Source: Acestrorhynchus altus (Eukaryota > Chordata > Actinopteri > Characiformes > Acestrorhynchidae). From it: a stretch of DNA of 64,000 nucleotides. The notes beneath the pieces were generated by a model, which was given only the letters and a program-made list of their open reading frames with translations, was not told the origin of the DNA and made no database searches. The stretch is from the NCBI GenBank assembly GCA_034509495.1, contig CM067515.1, forward strand, positions 11,090,970 to 11,154,969. The letters are read 5' to 3'. Made by a program: the position numbers and the translations under genes. Shown piece after piece: positions 1-13,110 of the stretch. The stretch's first letter is position 1. Every line of letters starts with the position of its first letter.

Positions 1-2650
1 AAGCTGAAGCCGTGCAGTTCCTCTGGCCTATATGGCAGCTTGGGCGGACCTGATCTCCCTGCTTGCCCTGTGTAACAGAAGAAGGGCAGTGAAGTAAGGC
101 TCACCACTAAATAGCCTGGCCCTAATTAATCATAGAGCAAAAGAGAGAGGTGATGGCTGCTGAAAGGAGAGAGCCGCCCGCAGTGTGTTCAGCTTCGCCT
201 CCCAGCCTTCTTTTAAAAACACTGTGCCACCGGAGAGCTTCATCAAAACGCCATTTGAGATTCTCCTGAACTGTCTGGACTCCTTTCTGAGACATGTAAT
301 TTCATACAGCACTGCCAGACTGTATAGGTAGGATTAAACGGTGATTGACAGCACTCAGGGGGACCTTACCTGTAGCTTTTCATTTATACATCTTAATATA
401 TATACAGCATTAATATACAGTTCAAATGGATGCAAGGGGGGCTTTTTGGAGGGATAATTCACTTTTGGTTCACTAGAAAGGAGCTTTCAATTGAGAATCA
501 TTTTTTTTGCAATAACATGTGAATGTAAAAACTTCTTTAAAATTCACACTGCAAAAAATCTCTGTCAACTAAGGTTTCTATCTCATCATTTGTTAACAAA
601 TGATAAAATGACATCATTTTATGAAGTGACCACTGATTTGTACAGCAGCACAGTTTGGGGCCAGCATGATATCCAGAGGAATTCATACATTTATACAATT
701 TATACAACATTTGAAGAATCGTAGAATTTGTAGTGAATGTTATTTGCTTTATTTTTTTTAGAGTTGTGCATGTGCAGGAATTACTGCCACAACCCAGACA
801 AAGGGAAATGACATTACTTGAACATATAACTGTGGGCATGCATTAACCCAAGTGTGTGTGTCTGACTTTTCACTAATTCCTTTGTTATAAACTCCAGAAC
901 AGTAACAAGTCATATGTTTTTTACCAGTTTTTACCAAGGATGCATTAGGTGTATTTGTATGAGAGGACATGGAGAACCACAAGCAGGTCACAGAACATGT
1001 ATATATGTATGTAATATGGAACATGCAGAAATGTTACATCTGTACTATACCTAAAGGCTAGAAAAGTTTAGATTAAATATTAAAACATGCACTCAAAGAC
1101 AGTAAACACGTCAATATTAAATAGTTGTCAATAGCTTATCAGATATAGGTCCAGATCCAAACCAGACAGCGTCTTGAGTCCAGATCTGGACCCAGGCCAC
1201 CAATTGTAGAGTGCTAAGAAAAATAGCATACTCAACATGTTTATATTTGCCTGCGTTCTATTTACATCTAGTGAAAGTCTCCACAATATTATCTGAGCGA
1301 GCTTTTAGCTGACTATGTCCTCAAGGGCAAGCCTTACTATTACTTATAGGGACACTTTGATTGAAAATGTAATGTCAATGTATTGAATGAATGAATTCAA
1401 TGTATTGAATGAATGCTAACCTAGCATTCATATTGGTTGTTGATAATAGTCATATAGGCCTATTAATAATCAATATATAAGTGGTATTTCATATATATTT
1501 CTTCACACTAATAAATATATTTTTAACTCTCTATAATGACAAAATAATGTCAAATGTCAAAATAATGTTGATTCATGCCACAAAATTTAGGCCTGATTTT
1601 ATAGTACTAGTAATGCAATAACAATAAATAATAAAACCCATAACCTATTGTTTCACACACTGTGCCAAATAATTAAGGGCCAGTATAAGCAACACCAGAA
1701 AACTAACATGGAAGGAAGACAAAAAGACACACATTATAAGATCAGCATAAACAGTGTGCCAGTACAAACTACCCCAAAGGGATTGCAAGATACAGTCCAG
1801 GAAACCTGGCTGTGAATGTGAGAAAGCATGTGAAATTCAGTAAGACAGATGTAGCATATGTCTATCTGCAGTAGACTTTGCATAGTGCCTTTCACAATAG
1901 GTATTGTCCTAAAGCAGCTTTGCAGGTCCAGGCCTGAAAGCCACACTGAATGGGAGCCAATGGCAGCCATGTCCGGGACAAATCCCTCAGATCAAATGAG
2001 TAAGACATGCTCTGAGAAAGCATGACAAACAAGTGAAGTCCACTCTCCGCCTGACAGCCAGCAAATGGGTTATGAAGTGGGAGGTCAGCACAGAATAGTA
2101 TTTTAGAACATGTTTAGAGATCTATATATAGAAGCTGCTGAAAATAAAGTATGAAATCAGAGATGAAGCTTTAAATGACAATAGGCTTTTCACAATCTCA
2201 AATATTTTTATACCAGTACTAAGTGTAGTTTCACTAACTCAGCATCACAGTGGGAGTCATCAATCCATCCAGAGAGAACATGGCCTATTGTAAATGGCCA
2301 ATGACATCACTTAAAGAACCATTTGTACTTACACACAAAGTCATACAAAGTACACAAACCTGCTTGTAAGGTTTCAATTGTCAATTGGCTCATATCATTT
2401 TCAGCTGTGATCAGTTCATTTAGTATGGTGTGAAATTTGGACAGTTAACAGTCACAATTATGCCATAATTAAGTTAATTTTGTTCATAAATTCATAAAGA
2501 TCATTTATTTTATTTTCTATTTTATTTTCAGATTGACTTCCAGTTTCTCAAACTAATAGAATATTTCATTAAAACAAACACATAGTGATGTCCAATACAG
2601 AAATGTCCAACTACTGTTGATTTATATACTCACTGCTTGGGTAGGGCTCC
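1..2650. other. Noncoding, no recognised gene
   Basis: Short open frames only, none with protein character. 1-350 is richer in G+C and less repetitive than what follows, and might be conserved noncoding DNA. Confidence 0.4.
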
Positions 2651-2739
2651 TTTATCATGAATTATTATGAAATATGGAAATGTCATATGGAATATAAGAT
2701 CATGACTTGGGACTATGACTGTGGGCTTGTCAACAGATT

Positions 2740-3280
2740 GAAGCATGAAGTGCACCAAAATCTTCTGGTAGAAGTTGAATTGATGAACATGATCATGCAC
2801 AGTGGACCAACACCAGCAGATAACTTGGAACCTACATCATTACCTTCACACTTCAGACACATTGAATTCTTTGCTTTTCCACTCTTCCTCCAGACTCTAG
2901 GAGCTTGAGTCGAGACTCTGACAGCTCTGAGTAACAGTCCAGTTCTTTTTCTCTTTAACCAAGATTACACATTTCTGATGCTGCCTCAGCTTCAAGAGGG
3001 GCTTGATATTAGGAATGTTACATTTGTGGCACCTTTCCTAGACCTTGTCTATGATTTTCTGGTCAGCAATGACCTTCTGTGGCTTATTCTCCTTGTGGAG
3101 GGTATCAGTGATTGTTTTCTGGTCAACTGTCATGTCAACAGGTTTACTCAAACTCAAAATAAATATTAAAATATTCAGTTATCATAATCTATAAGCCACA
3201 CTGATCAAAAGTTTAAAAAAGGCTTGAAATATTTCACTTTAGTTGTAGCGATTCTAAAATTCAAAGTTTTCTGATTTTTT
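2740..3280. mobile_element. DNA-transposon remnant, internally deleted
   Basis: ACACCAGCAGATAACTTGGA, TTCCACTCTTCCTCCAGACT, AGTAACAGTCCAGTTCTTTT and TTGTGGAGGGTATCAGTGAT are blocks of a very common teleost DNA element in their usual order, with gaps. Recognised from memory of its consensus. The plus-strand open frames here are not genes. Confidence 0.6.
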
Positions 3281-3338
3281 TTTTTTTTGTAAAAATAATT
3301 CTGTGAATGTAAGAAATGTATAAATGATTGGCACTTAC

Positions 3339-3725
3339 AGGCTCTCCATTAATCTCAAATATATTCTCTGGCACAGCAGTGGAACACACAGCCATGGTGA
3401 TGTTCTCCACGTGTGTATCATATGTTTGGCATTGTGTTTTTGTGTTGTCCATTTTAACTTGTTTGCAAACATGTAAAGTAAAAATTTTCCTTTGTTCATA
3501 CTTCAATGAAATCTGTGCATCTCCAAGATAAAGAGTTTGCTTTGGGTCATTTTTGACCTTAAGGTCTAGTGGAGTAAACAGAGATTTAAGACTGTAACTG
3601 TTAATGATACCATGGTTCCAATGGTACAAATCACATTTCATGAAATATTGTATGTTCACAAAGTGGCCTAAGCTCTTTACAGACTTCATTGTTTTATTCG
3701 GAAACTTGATTGGAGGTTTATGAAT
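3339..3725 (-). other. Unassigned exon-like open frame, 129 codons, phase 0-0
   Basis: The minus strand is open for 387 nt between an acceptor-like CACTTGTCAG (before 3725) and a strong donor CCT|GTAAGT (after 3339), with both junctions in phase 0. The product has no low-complexity runs, four cysteines and three N-x-S/T sequons, including VENIT, suggesting an extracellular segment if real. I do not recognise the family. No partner exon was found within several kb on either side, and the neighbouring 2740-3280 stretch is a transposon remnant. It could be a chance frame, an exon of a distant gene, or a pseudogene piece. Confidence 0.3.
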
Positions 3726-3759
3726 CTGACAAGTGAAACTAACCCCAGGTCAACAAATG

Positions 3760-5640
3760 TAGCACTGCAGTGTAGGGAGCATCACCACAATACTGAGTAC
3801 TGCGTGTGCTGAACAGTATATATAATGTAAAAATTGCTCCATTTAAAAGAAAAATCCAAACATCATTATGGAACTTACTTTTAAAGTATTGTTAAATGGC
3901 AGGGATCATAACACCACAGCATAGATAGTAAACCTGCGGCCATACATGGCAAAGACATGAGAAACGTGCAAGGTAGTAGGGTGAAGTTTGTGATATTTGC
4001 CATTGAAAGGGACATGATCACCCTCTATGTGCCCTTATTGTGGCCATTGGTGTGGCCTACATCAATGCCATCCCTTGTAGTTCCTTGTGCAATATCCCGC
4101 ACAGTACGAGAGAATGTGAGGATGAGGTTTGTTTAGAGTCAGCATGATGGAGAAGAAGATATTCATAGTAAAGTCAGCAGGAATGTGTTTATTATCTGTC
4201 CCAAATGCACACCTTGAGCCCACAAAGTTCTCTTGCCCTCCACTTCCACACGTTGTGAATGTATCCAAAGTGTGGACTTGGAGGAGGACTGCAGGCCCTG
4301 GACTTTCTCTTCTGTGTTGGAAATTACTGTGACACTGATGAATGTGTCCATATTTGCAACCATGCTCTTAAAAACAAAGCTGCTGAAATGGTTCTTTGGA
4401 GCAATACCATAGAACAGCGTTCAGTAATAAGCAAACTGCGGTCTGAACCCCAACCCAGACATTATCATATCCAGAGCTGGGCCTATAAACGATAATTTAC
4501 TGTGTTTATTTTAACAGAGTAACATTTCTAGCCTTTATGGTACAAGTGTATTGGCTTAGGAAACACACAGACTTTGGAAATATCACACATGATACTGCTC
4601 AGCCAATCAGATCTGTGCATTATAGTGAGCAGTGCAACTGGAGTAATACAGGGCTGGACTCCAGACAGTGAAATCCTGTCATCCTGGAATAGATCAAGAA
4701 TAGCACACAGGACAAGATAAAAGTTCTTTTGTGATGACAGTGATTATAAACAAGGAGATTAGCCACCAGTTCAAATATGAATGGGATGAATATGAGTTCT
4801 CATAACACTTTATGAATAAAATCCCACCCTTAAATAAAAATCAGCTTGCTGGTTACAGCGAGTCTGTGCAGCCCTATATAAAGATGGAATCATCTCCAAA
4901 GACACATATATATGTTTACATATATTTCAAGTATTTGTTATTGAATTTCAATTGCATTTTTTTGTACTAATTGTACTGACATAGAGTTGATAGAACTCTT
5001 AGGCTATGTTAATATAAATGATATGCCACTGAATCATAATGAAATTTAGACATTATTATGTGTTGGAAATGTTCTCTAACAGGATCTGTCTGAATCTTAA
5101 TTAATACCCCTGTCGTAGAAGAAGCAGTTTTATTCTTAAATCTTAAAATGGATGGTTCTCTAAAGCAGTGGTTCCTATGTTGTGTACATTTTGGTGGTTT
5201 CCGGCACTAATACAGTACTGTCAACTCAGGAAGGGCTTATTAATAAGCTGATTTACTGGCTAATGTGTGTTAGCATAAAAATACTTGGACCAGAGTTGGG
5301 AACTAGTTCTCTAAAGAATCATTTTAGTATAGTCAGTATGCATGACCAAGGAAATGTGTTGGACATTGGACCTCAAAGACCTGAACTGAAGAACCCTACT
5401 GCAAAGGTTTTATAAACATGTTCACGGAACCAATAACTGTTTTTAATGTATCATTGATCTATAATTCTTCAAATCCTTTCTCAGACATAACTGGCTGATT
5501 TTGAGCTTTAATGCCTGACATTCACATAACCACTAGATGTCCCTATAAGTCCTTCTACAGAGTTTCTCTACCTAAGACCTGATTTCAAGTATTAAAACCC
5601 CCTGAATTCAATGACATAGTCATGCAAAGGGTATTTATTT
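3760..5640. other. Noncoding, no recognised gene
   Basis: Overlapping short frames on both strands at 4060-4500 have no convincing splice sites or domain. I see nothing assignable. Confidence 0.35.
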
Positions 5641-5645
5641 AAAAT

Positions 5646-5880
5646 TAAAAAATAAAGGTGCTTCAAATGGTTATTTGAGTGATGCCATATAAGCACCCCT
5701 TTTGATTCCATAAAGAATCATGTTTGTAATAGATTTTAAATGCAAATAACTTTTTAAAGGTCTAGAGAACATGACATTGGTGTAAAGGTACTTAAGCAGT
5801 AAGAAGGTTTTTCACAGCTACACATCTTACTGAAACCAAAATTGTTACTTTAGAACCATTTGAAACACTTTTTTATTTTT
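5646..5880. mobile_element. MITE with AAAAATAAAGGTGCTTCAAATGG ends
   Basis: The ends GGTGCTTCAAATGGTT (left) and AACCATTTGAAACACTT (right) are inverted copies inside poly-A/T-rich borders, about 235 bp apart. Noncoding. Confidence 0.6.
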
Positions 5881-6329
5881 GAGGAGAGTACTTAAACTAT
5901 GATATTAAACTGAGCATGACTAAACATAATGCTGAACTTGAAGTTAACATTTTAGTTTAAGCATGCAAACCAATATTTATCCTGTGATTTGTGGCTTTAT
6001 TTCTGATAAAACATTTGAAATTATAACCATTTATTATATATTGCATTAGTTTTTATGTTAGCACATAGAACTGTTTGACTAAGAATACAAAATAATAAAA
6101 AGCTTTCCTTTAAAATGTAGCCTAACCCCCAAACAGCCTGTTCTCACCCAATCTCAAGACAAACTCTCATATAACATTGCCATCTGCTGGTGAGAGAGCC
6201 TGGGTTTGGCACACTGTGCACTGGCTACTGGACAGTTGTTAAGAGCTGTGTGTTGTCCAAAATCTCTTTGCTACTGTGGATGAAAATACATCTAACCACT
6301 ACAGACTTTTGTGAGTGTTGGTAAAAAAA

Positions 6330-7030
6330 CAACAACAACAACTTTATTGATCAGCACTCATTAATCTCAACACACATAATTCTTCATGGCATTGCTCAAA
6401 GAATCCTTTAAAGCACCTTCTTTTAAAGAATGTCTGCTGCAATAAAAGGGTCTGAAAAGAGTTATTTCTAAAGTGCTGGGATTCCAACAAAGTGAGAGTA
6501 ATTATCTCCAAATGCTGAAAACTTGCAATAGTAGAAGATCTACCCCGAATCATCTGGCCTACCAAAATTCCTTCAAGTGTGCAGCAAGTCACATGATCAA
6601 AATAACTCAAACATTTATGGAACTCAATCAGAGAGTTGCAAGGCAACTGGACATCTGAATGGAAAATGTAATGTTCTGGAGAACAAGGGTCTTGTTACAT
6701 CTGGTGTAACACAGCATTCTACAGTATACCAGCAGTGAAACATGGTGGTGGCAGTATGGATATTTCAGTGCCTGATAACTTGACACAACTGAATATTACA
6801 CTATACTCTACATTCTATTTTCCTGCATTAGCATGTTCATTTACCAGCCTGTGATCTGAACCTCATGAAGAATTGGGTTATGCAGTAAGACAAATGAAAA
6901 GAAACTCACTAGAGCATGTATATACCAGAATGGCTCAAAGGGGAGAAAAATAAGGCTTTTCGAATAGCTTGACTTAAACCCTATTCGGATGGTGTGACAG
7001 GAGCTCAAACGGTCAATTAATTATTGCACT
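6330..7030 (+). mobile_element. Degraded Tc1-like transposon
   Basis: Pieces of transposase code survive in order: the DNA-binding region near 6450-6660 (with CTACCAAAATTCCTTCAAGT) and AAACATGGTGGTGGCAGTAT near 6740. No intact frame; ends not clear. Confidence 0.6.
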
Positions 7031-7299
7031 GAACAAATGAACCCAAACTCTGAATCAAATAATGCAAAAAAAAAAAATAAGGATAAGAATTCTTATAAGA
7101 ACTGGAAATATAGAGACGACTGTAATGAACAAAGTATTCAAAATAACCTCTCTTGTATGGGGCTGTGTATTGGCAAAAACAAAATAAAGCAATGTCTCCA
7201 ACCAACCTTCACATGTAAACTGTTCATTAAAAATCAATACTGTGTTTTTGAGAATCAATATGATATTGGAGAGCATAGTATCACAATGCATTAGAATAT

Positions 7300-7980
7300 G
7301 AATGTTTTCACACCTTTTCTACTAATTAGTATCTGCTTACTGGACTGCATGTACAGTACTAGGAATTGGTCTTGTTGCAACTGAACTGGTGCATACAAAC
7401 CTAAATGAGCAGAAAATAAAACCTAAAAACAGAAAACACATTATACAAAAACACACAAACACTATCCTACCAAAGGAGAAACATGTTCACAAACATGTAA
7501 ATGAATAGACACATGATATAAAGTGCTGTGTGATTTGACTGTACAGTTACAAATGTGCAAAGTAGGCCATAATCCTTGCACCATGCAGGATGCGCAAAAA
7601 ATACATGCAGGCCTAATTGTGTGTAGATGAACAGTTACATTGTCTCAATATGTTCTCTATAACCCTGTAGTTCCTACAGAAGCCCCTGTGGAAAACAGCA
7701 GCGAATTCGGAGACCTTGTGGGTTATTGCACAAGTTAACTTCACAGATGAAGTGCTGCATTGTCATAGGCTTAAAGCTGAGCTGAGATGCTTGACAGTGT
7801 TAGAGAGAGTATAATGTGTTTAAAAAAGCAATTGGGGAGATAAGAGGCAAGCTTGAGAAATCCTCTCTCCAGTTTCAGAGAGATGCCAGAGATTTAGCTG
7901 ATAACGGGACATTATCTATTCCTCTCTGTCTCCCCCTGCGGCTCACTTCACACTACTGCTGAGTTGGCGAGTCATTTACT
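7300..7980. other. Noncoding; candidate conserved element at 7640-7980
   Basis: 7640-7980 is non-repetitive, of balanced composition, and contains GATA-type words (GGGAGATAAGAGG, CATTATCTATT). That would fit an enhancer, but without a comparison this is only a guess. Confidence 0.25.
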
Positions 7981-7988
7981 CTTGTGAC

Positions 7989-8010
7989 AGTGTGTGTGTG
8001 TGTGTGTGTG
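7989..8010. repeat. (GT)n microsatellite
   Basis: Eleven GT units followed by CGCATGTGTG. Confidence 0.9.
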
Positions 8011-8164
8011 CGCATGTGTGTATGCACAGTGCTATGATGACACTCATGTACCTTGCATTATACCTACATAGAAGGAGACAAAACAGTAGAAAGGTCAGAA
8101 AAACATACCATATATAGCCTGATCAGCCATAACAGTAGTACCAGCTCCTTGTTTCTTTTTAGAA

Positions 8165-8460
8165 CCACCATGGCTTGCTGGTTAGGGAACCAGTCTTGTG
8201 ACTGTAAGGTTCTTGGTTTGATTCCCTGAACTGGCAGGACATGACTGAAGTGCCTATGAGCAAGGCATTTAACTGCTCCCTGGGTGCCATGGATAGGGCT
8301 GCCCACCGCTCAGGGCATGTGTGCTCACTGCTCCCTAGTGTGTGTTTTCACTAATGTGTATGTGTGTGTTTCACTGCATGGATGGGTTGATTGCAGAGGA
8401 CAAATTTCCTTTGTTTGCAAGCACAGTGGGCCTATATGCACATTTACATTGGGGAGGCAA
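8165..8460 (+). mobile_element. tRNA-derived SINE copy A
   Basis: Fullest copy. The A-box-like TGGCTTGCTGG at 8171-8181 and the B box GGTTTGATTCC at 8215-8225 have the spacing of an RNA polymerase III internal promoter. Then follow the body (GCCTATGAGCAAGGCATTTA), a TGTGTGTTTTCACT region and the tail with GGACAAATTTCC. It is a mobile noncoding element that relies on a LINE partner. Not a functional tRNA gene: there is no cloverleaf beyond the promoter boxes. Confidence 0.75.
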
Positions 8461-8859
8461 CCATTTTGAGTAAATAAGATCCATTGATGTTAATTACATT
8501 TTCCACCAAGCTGTTCATTCATGAGCCAATGGAGTATAAAATGCTATTAAAACAGACTGAATACAATCGTTCTTGGAATGTGGCTTGGGTGTATGGTCCT
8601 AGGTGAAAAAATAACAACCACTTTTTTTTGGCATAGAACTTATACATACAGCACTAAAGCACCCTGCAGATAACATTCAATGTCTTCTCTACATGAATGT
8701 AGGTCGCATGAGTGTAGGTCAAAGCTGAGTTTTTTAGGTTATTAACAAGGCTATTTGGGCTCTGCAATTCCTCAATCATAGAACAAAAACACTGAAAAGC
8801 TTGGTGTACTGTAGGTGACCTGCAACTGCAAGTGGTGCATATGGCATGGGATATGACTT

Positions 8860-9660
8860 TCCAGAAGTTGTAATGGACTGGCTTCTAAATGAACTTTTAC
8901 TCAATCCTGAGGTCTCATATAACCAACTTCACTTCAGCTAATGAAGCAGTTGAATGAATATGGTGTAAGGGGTTTCCTTTCACACAGAAGTACACTATTT
9001 TTCAAACAATGGTTGCAGCCAGTAGAAATAATCCCAAAGTAATGCATGTCTACTTTGGTGTTGTACCAGAATATCATGGAGTATATCAAAATGACAATGG
9101 CTCGTCTTCAGTGACAAAGTCCCAATATGTCTTGGTGAAGATGACTAATGAATCCCTGCACCATTGTCAGTGTCAAGATAAGAGGTTTGTATATGCATCA
9201 CATGTCCAGAAGGCCTGGTGTCATGGTGAGGGGTGCAATTTCACCTTTGGTCTTAATTACAGACATTTTGTCAGCCCATTACATAATGAGGTCCTGCACA
9301 CGCTGGTATGCTATTCCAGCAGAACAACTCTTCTCCACATACTGCTGCCATCTCAAGAGCTCGCCTTGAGGACCGAGATACTATGCCATTGCCAGTTGCA
9401 TTGCCTAATTGAAAATGCTGGGATGCTATTGGATGCACTATAACACTCATATAACACTCTACGACATTCCACCCCTACCACGTAATCTGGAGGAATGGAG
9501 TAAGAATTTTCAAGCTGTATGAGATGGAATGTCACAGTGCGCAATTAGGAACTTCTACCACTCCAGGCTGAGAGTGGTGTCTGGCATGTTGTGCTATACT
9601 CAACACCATACTGAGAGACATTACTTCTGAATGTGTAGATCAATAAATATTGCCCATATC
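8860..9660 (+). mobile_element. Degraded Tc1/mariner-type transposase
   Basis: A 73-codon open piece at 9148-9369 carries RRPGVMVRGAIS, a diverged form of the GVMVWGAI motif before the second catalytic Asp of Tc1-type transposases. The flanking text has lost the frame. Inverted ends were not found. Confidence 0.55.
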
Positions 9661-9938
9661 GGTCTACTGATCTTCTTTCCCATTAGTACTGCAATCTGAC
9701 ACTTCCTGGGTGCAACAATTTTTTTTGACAATGAGTGTGTATGAGTGTGTATCTATATATGTCTATGTCTATATCTAAATCTAAATCTGTCTATCAGCCC
9801 AGATTTTGGTGTGGATATTTGGGCCCAGATGCATAATTTCACTGGCCGCAAAGAAATCCGTTAAATGGGTTCAATTGTGGACACATGCCACTGTGGACAC
9901 AGATTGTAGTTTGTTTATATGTATGTATGTATATGTAG

Positions 9939-9939
<1 letters not shown>

Positions 9940-9975
<36 letters not shown>

Positions 9976-9990
9976 TGCATGCATGTGTGT
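9940..9990. repeat. (GT)n microsatellite with flanking GTAT units
   Basis: A run of about 14 GT units after a short GTAT tract, ending in GTGCATGCATGTGTG. Confidence 0.9.
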
Positions 9991-10412
9991 TATTTTTGAG
10001 CCAGAATTCAGTAACTACACAGGACTGCAGATGGGCTCTCTGCTGTGTGGTGGTCAGGGAGCCGTCATATTAGATTAAGAGGAGCTCAGAGCCAAAACAT
10101 ACTTATTTAGATATTTTAGCCCCAAATAGCAGCACAGTAATGAAAAAAAGCCTGTTAGAGTCTGTGACCGGGTCTTAAATTGAATCATTATCTCATCTTT
10201 TTTATTCTTGCCTGCGATGAAAATCTATTTCTTTTCTTTGTGACTCTAATTTATTTGGGTTACTTTTAGCCACCTTTTGTTTGGAATAGAGATCTGTGCC
10301 TGAAAACATTTGACTTTTTACTCTGAAACTGTGAGATTCCAGTGAAAAGATGACATGGCTGTAAGCTGTGAACAAAACTTTTGGAATATGGTTTTACTAA
10401 CGTATAATAATA

Positions 10413-10414
<2 letters not shown>

Positions 10415-10493
<79 letters not shown>

Positions 10494-10528
10494 TTATTAA
10501 TTATTATTATTATTATTATTATTATTAT
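10415..10528. repeat. (CTAT)n followed by (ATT)n
   Basis: About 20 CTAT units continue into about ten ATT units. Open frames through it are artefacts. Confidence 0.95.
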
Positions 10529-11639
10529 GAATACATTTGAATGCTTTTATTAATTTGAGCTGTCAAATTATTAATGGTCTTCATGTTTAAAGTGAAAACA
10601 TCTGCAAAGATCAATGATTTAATGATATTTGCGTGTCACTGTGGTATGTGCAAAAGTTTATACATCAAACTACTATTGCATCTAAAAAAACTGCAAAGTA
10701 TTTTTGTGAAAAAAAAACAAAATATTTATTTTGTTTTAATTTTGATTCTGTCTGATCAATGATTTAGTCAAACTTTAAATATAATATCATAAATATTCTT
10801 ATCATTTGTGATTATTTCTGATTTCCATGAGCTATAAGCCATTCAGATCAATAGTAAAACAAAAAAAAAAGGTGTCACATGTCAATTGATCAAATATGTC
10901 ATTATACATATAATGGAAATCCTGACAATTTTCACAATGTTAAAATGTTTTGAGAAGCACTAGTATGTCAGTATTTAGCAAAAGTCATCTTTACAAAATG
11001 TATCTAGATCTGTGAGCTGCAGCCTCATCATTATTATCATTAATTATAGCAAAAGAAAACTTAGATTTCGTTTCATAACAAATTAAGGTTTTGTTGTTGA
11101 AAGAACCAAGCAGAGGCCTATTAAGAATCTTTTAATGAAAAGTTTCTGTGATGAACCACCAAGAACCTTCTTCATTAAACAATATTTTTAAAATTATGTT
11201 ACACAAGCAGCCTCTCGCCGCATATTAAGATCTTAGATTTTCAATGACATTGTCATAAGGTTGGTAATATTTCCTTGTAGATGAAGTTTGTTTGAGGAGT
11301 GCTCTACAATGACCCATTTCAATTAAAACAATTGAAATTACAAGCTGGAAGTGTTTTGACATCTTGTTATAGCTTTCCTCTGCTTTATAGGCATCAGTCT
11401 GTAGGCTTCATTCAGATGCTCAACCATTTGCTTAGAGTAACCCTTGTTTGTGCCAGTTCAAGTTACAATCAGTTTAATACACTCTGGAATGATACAGTGG
11501 TTGAAAGTTTGTCATACGTTTAGAATTTCCAGTATTTCTGCAGAAAATTGACATAAAACCTAATGTTTTCAAAGAGGTCCTAAAAGTAAATAAAGAAAAC
11601 CAAATCACACAAATGAGAGAAGTATTACACTTTCTCATT

Positions 11640-12110
11640 TATTTATTGAGGAAAATGAATAGATATTGTAGATCTGTGAATGACAAAAGTATCTCTCTTT
11701 GCTTTCAGGATCTGATGTGACCCACTTGTGCAGCAATAAGTGTAACTAAACATTTCTGGTAATTGCTGAATAGTTCTGAACATGCAATTTATCCCCACAA
11801 CACTCTTATTGGATGAAGGTCTGGAAACTGAGTTGGTCATTTTCTTTCTTTGACCAATTTTTGTTAATAAAATGAGTGTAAGGTCATTGTCCTGCTGCAT
11901 GACTCACATTCTCTTGAGATTCAGCTCATGAACAGATGTCCTGATATTACCCTTTAGTATTTGCTGGGATTATTCATAATTTATTGATCTGTCAATGACA
12001 ATAAGCCAATAAGCCTGGCCCAGATGCAGCCCTAATGAAAGGATCATGGGTTGTAGCTGTAGATTTGGTGCTATGCCCCTGCTCCTGATGGTGGACTCAT
12101 GAACATTACA
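11640..12110. mobile_element. DNA-transposon remnant
   Basis: GTGCAGCAATAAGTGTAACT, ATTGTCCTGCTGCATGACTC and CTCATGAACAGATGTCCTGA follow the order of a known fish repeat consensus. A short related piece recurs at 13955-14010 (GTGCAGCAATAACTTCAACT). Confidence 0.55.
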
Positions 12111-12539
12111 TTAGCCAGTGTGAAAAAAAGGCCTTTAGCATCAAATAGTGAAATACCTTGGACAAGGTATGAAAACATTGGATACGTAATGAAAACGTAA
12201 GCATGATCTGTGTAGAGATTATGGCTGATTCAGAGCACAGATAGTTTCATTCAGATAAAGGCATAATGAGGAAGGTTTATGGCAAAAAAAAAAAGATTTA
12301 TACTCTAATAGTTGACTTGAAAATGATACTGTCATGTGCATTGACCATCAGCGAAAAATATAATTTGTGTAATATTTTGGAACAGAGTCTAAAATAGAAT
12401 ACAAATACAGGCAACTGAAAGTCAACAGTATCACATTGCAAACATTAATCATAAACAAATGTAATTATCATTGAAAATTCACGTTTGATTATATGTTATA
12501 TTTTCAAACCTTTTATAACCTTTTATGGTGCCACAGGTA

Positions 12540-12810
12540 GTGCGAGTATAACACAGCTCCAGGGTTAAATCAGCCTGGGACTGTGGATTCAACCCCTGCT
12601 TCCTTCGGGTACTCTTGTGTCCTCCTGCCTCCCAAAATGACACACGGTAGGTGAGTTGGTTCTGCTAAATTCCTGTAAGTATGAGTAAAAGCGTAGTATG
12701 CTATAATAGATTGGTGTCCTGTCTGCGGGATATTCCTGTAATTCTGGGTACGTTCTGGACCCAACAAAACCCTGACCATAAACATAAAAAATGCATAGAT
12801 GGATGAGTGA
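12540..12810 (+). repeat. Retroelement 3' tail-like repeat
   Basis: TATAACACAGCTCCAGGGTT and the later CTGTAATTCTGGGTACGTTC, followed by a run of ATGGATGAGTGAATG, resemble a fish non-LTR retroelement or SINE tail. Family not named. Confidence 0.4.
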
Positions 12811-12889
12811 ATGTTTAATATAAGCAGGTGGGGTTAACCATCTCTTAACCAGCAGAGCATGTTCATTTGAATTTGATGGACTAGCTGAT

Positions 12890-13110
12890 GGATGGATGAC
12901 CAACCAATTTGACCACACGCATGGTGGACCAGTGTGGTCATATTAGTTGACCATACTGGTTGGTCATACTGGTTGTCTACCAAGATCAGATTGTTCATGC
13001 TTGTAGACAAGCTCAAGGTCGAGCTAAACCACTGAACTCAAACAAAAACACTGCCTATGCTGGTCAACCACCGTAATCAGCTTGACCAGTTAAAACTTGC
13101 CAGGCTGTTT
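12890..13110. repeat. Dispersed repeat rich in TGGTCA/TGACCA motifs
   Basis: Repeated GACCATACTGGTTGGTCA-type words in both orientations, able to fold back on themselves. Similar GCTGGTC-rich repeats are common in cypriniform and characiform genomes. Confidence 0.5.

Noticed and set aside
2657..3169. Two plus-strand open frames of 83 and 63 codons
   Set aside because: Both lie in a DNA-transposon remnant and reflect its noncoding text.
4062..4495. Overlapping short frames on both strands with several cysteines
   Set aside because: I tried to read them as receptor or channel exons; no frame stays open long enough, and no motif or splice site held up.
8165..8260. Possible tRNA gene (A and B boxes)
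   Set aside because: No acceptor stem or full cloverleaf, and the same body recurs three more times; it is a SINE.
9009..9443. A 144-codon plus-strand open frame
   Set aside because: It is a chance alternative frame across a decayed Tc1/mariner transposase; the recognisable motif lies in the overlapping frame at 9148-9369.
10355..10540. Open frame of repeated Leu-Ser-Ile-Tyr
   Set aside because: Translation of a (CTAT)n(ATT)n microsatellite.
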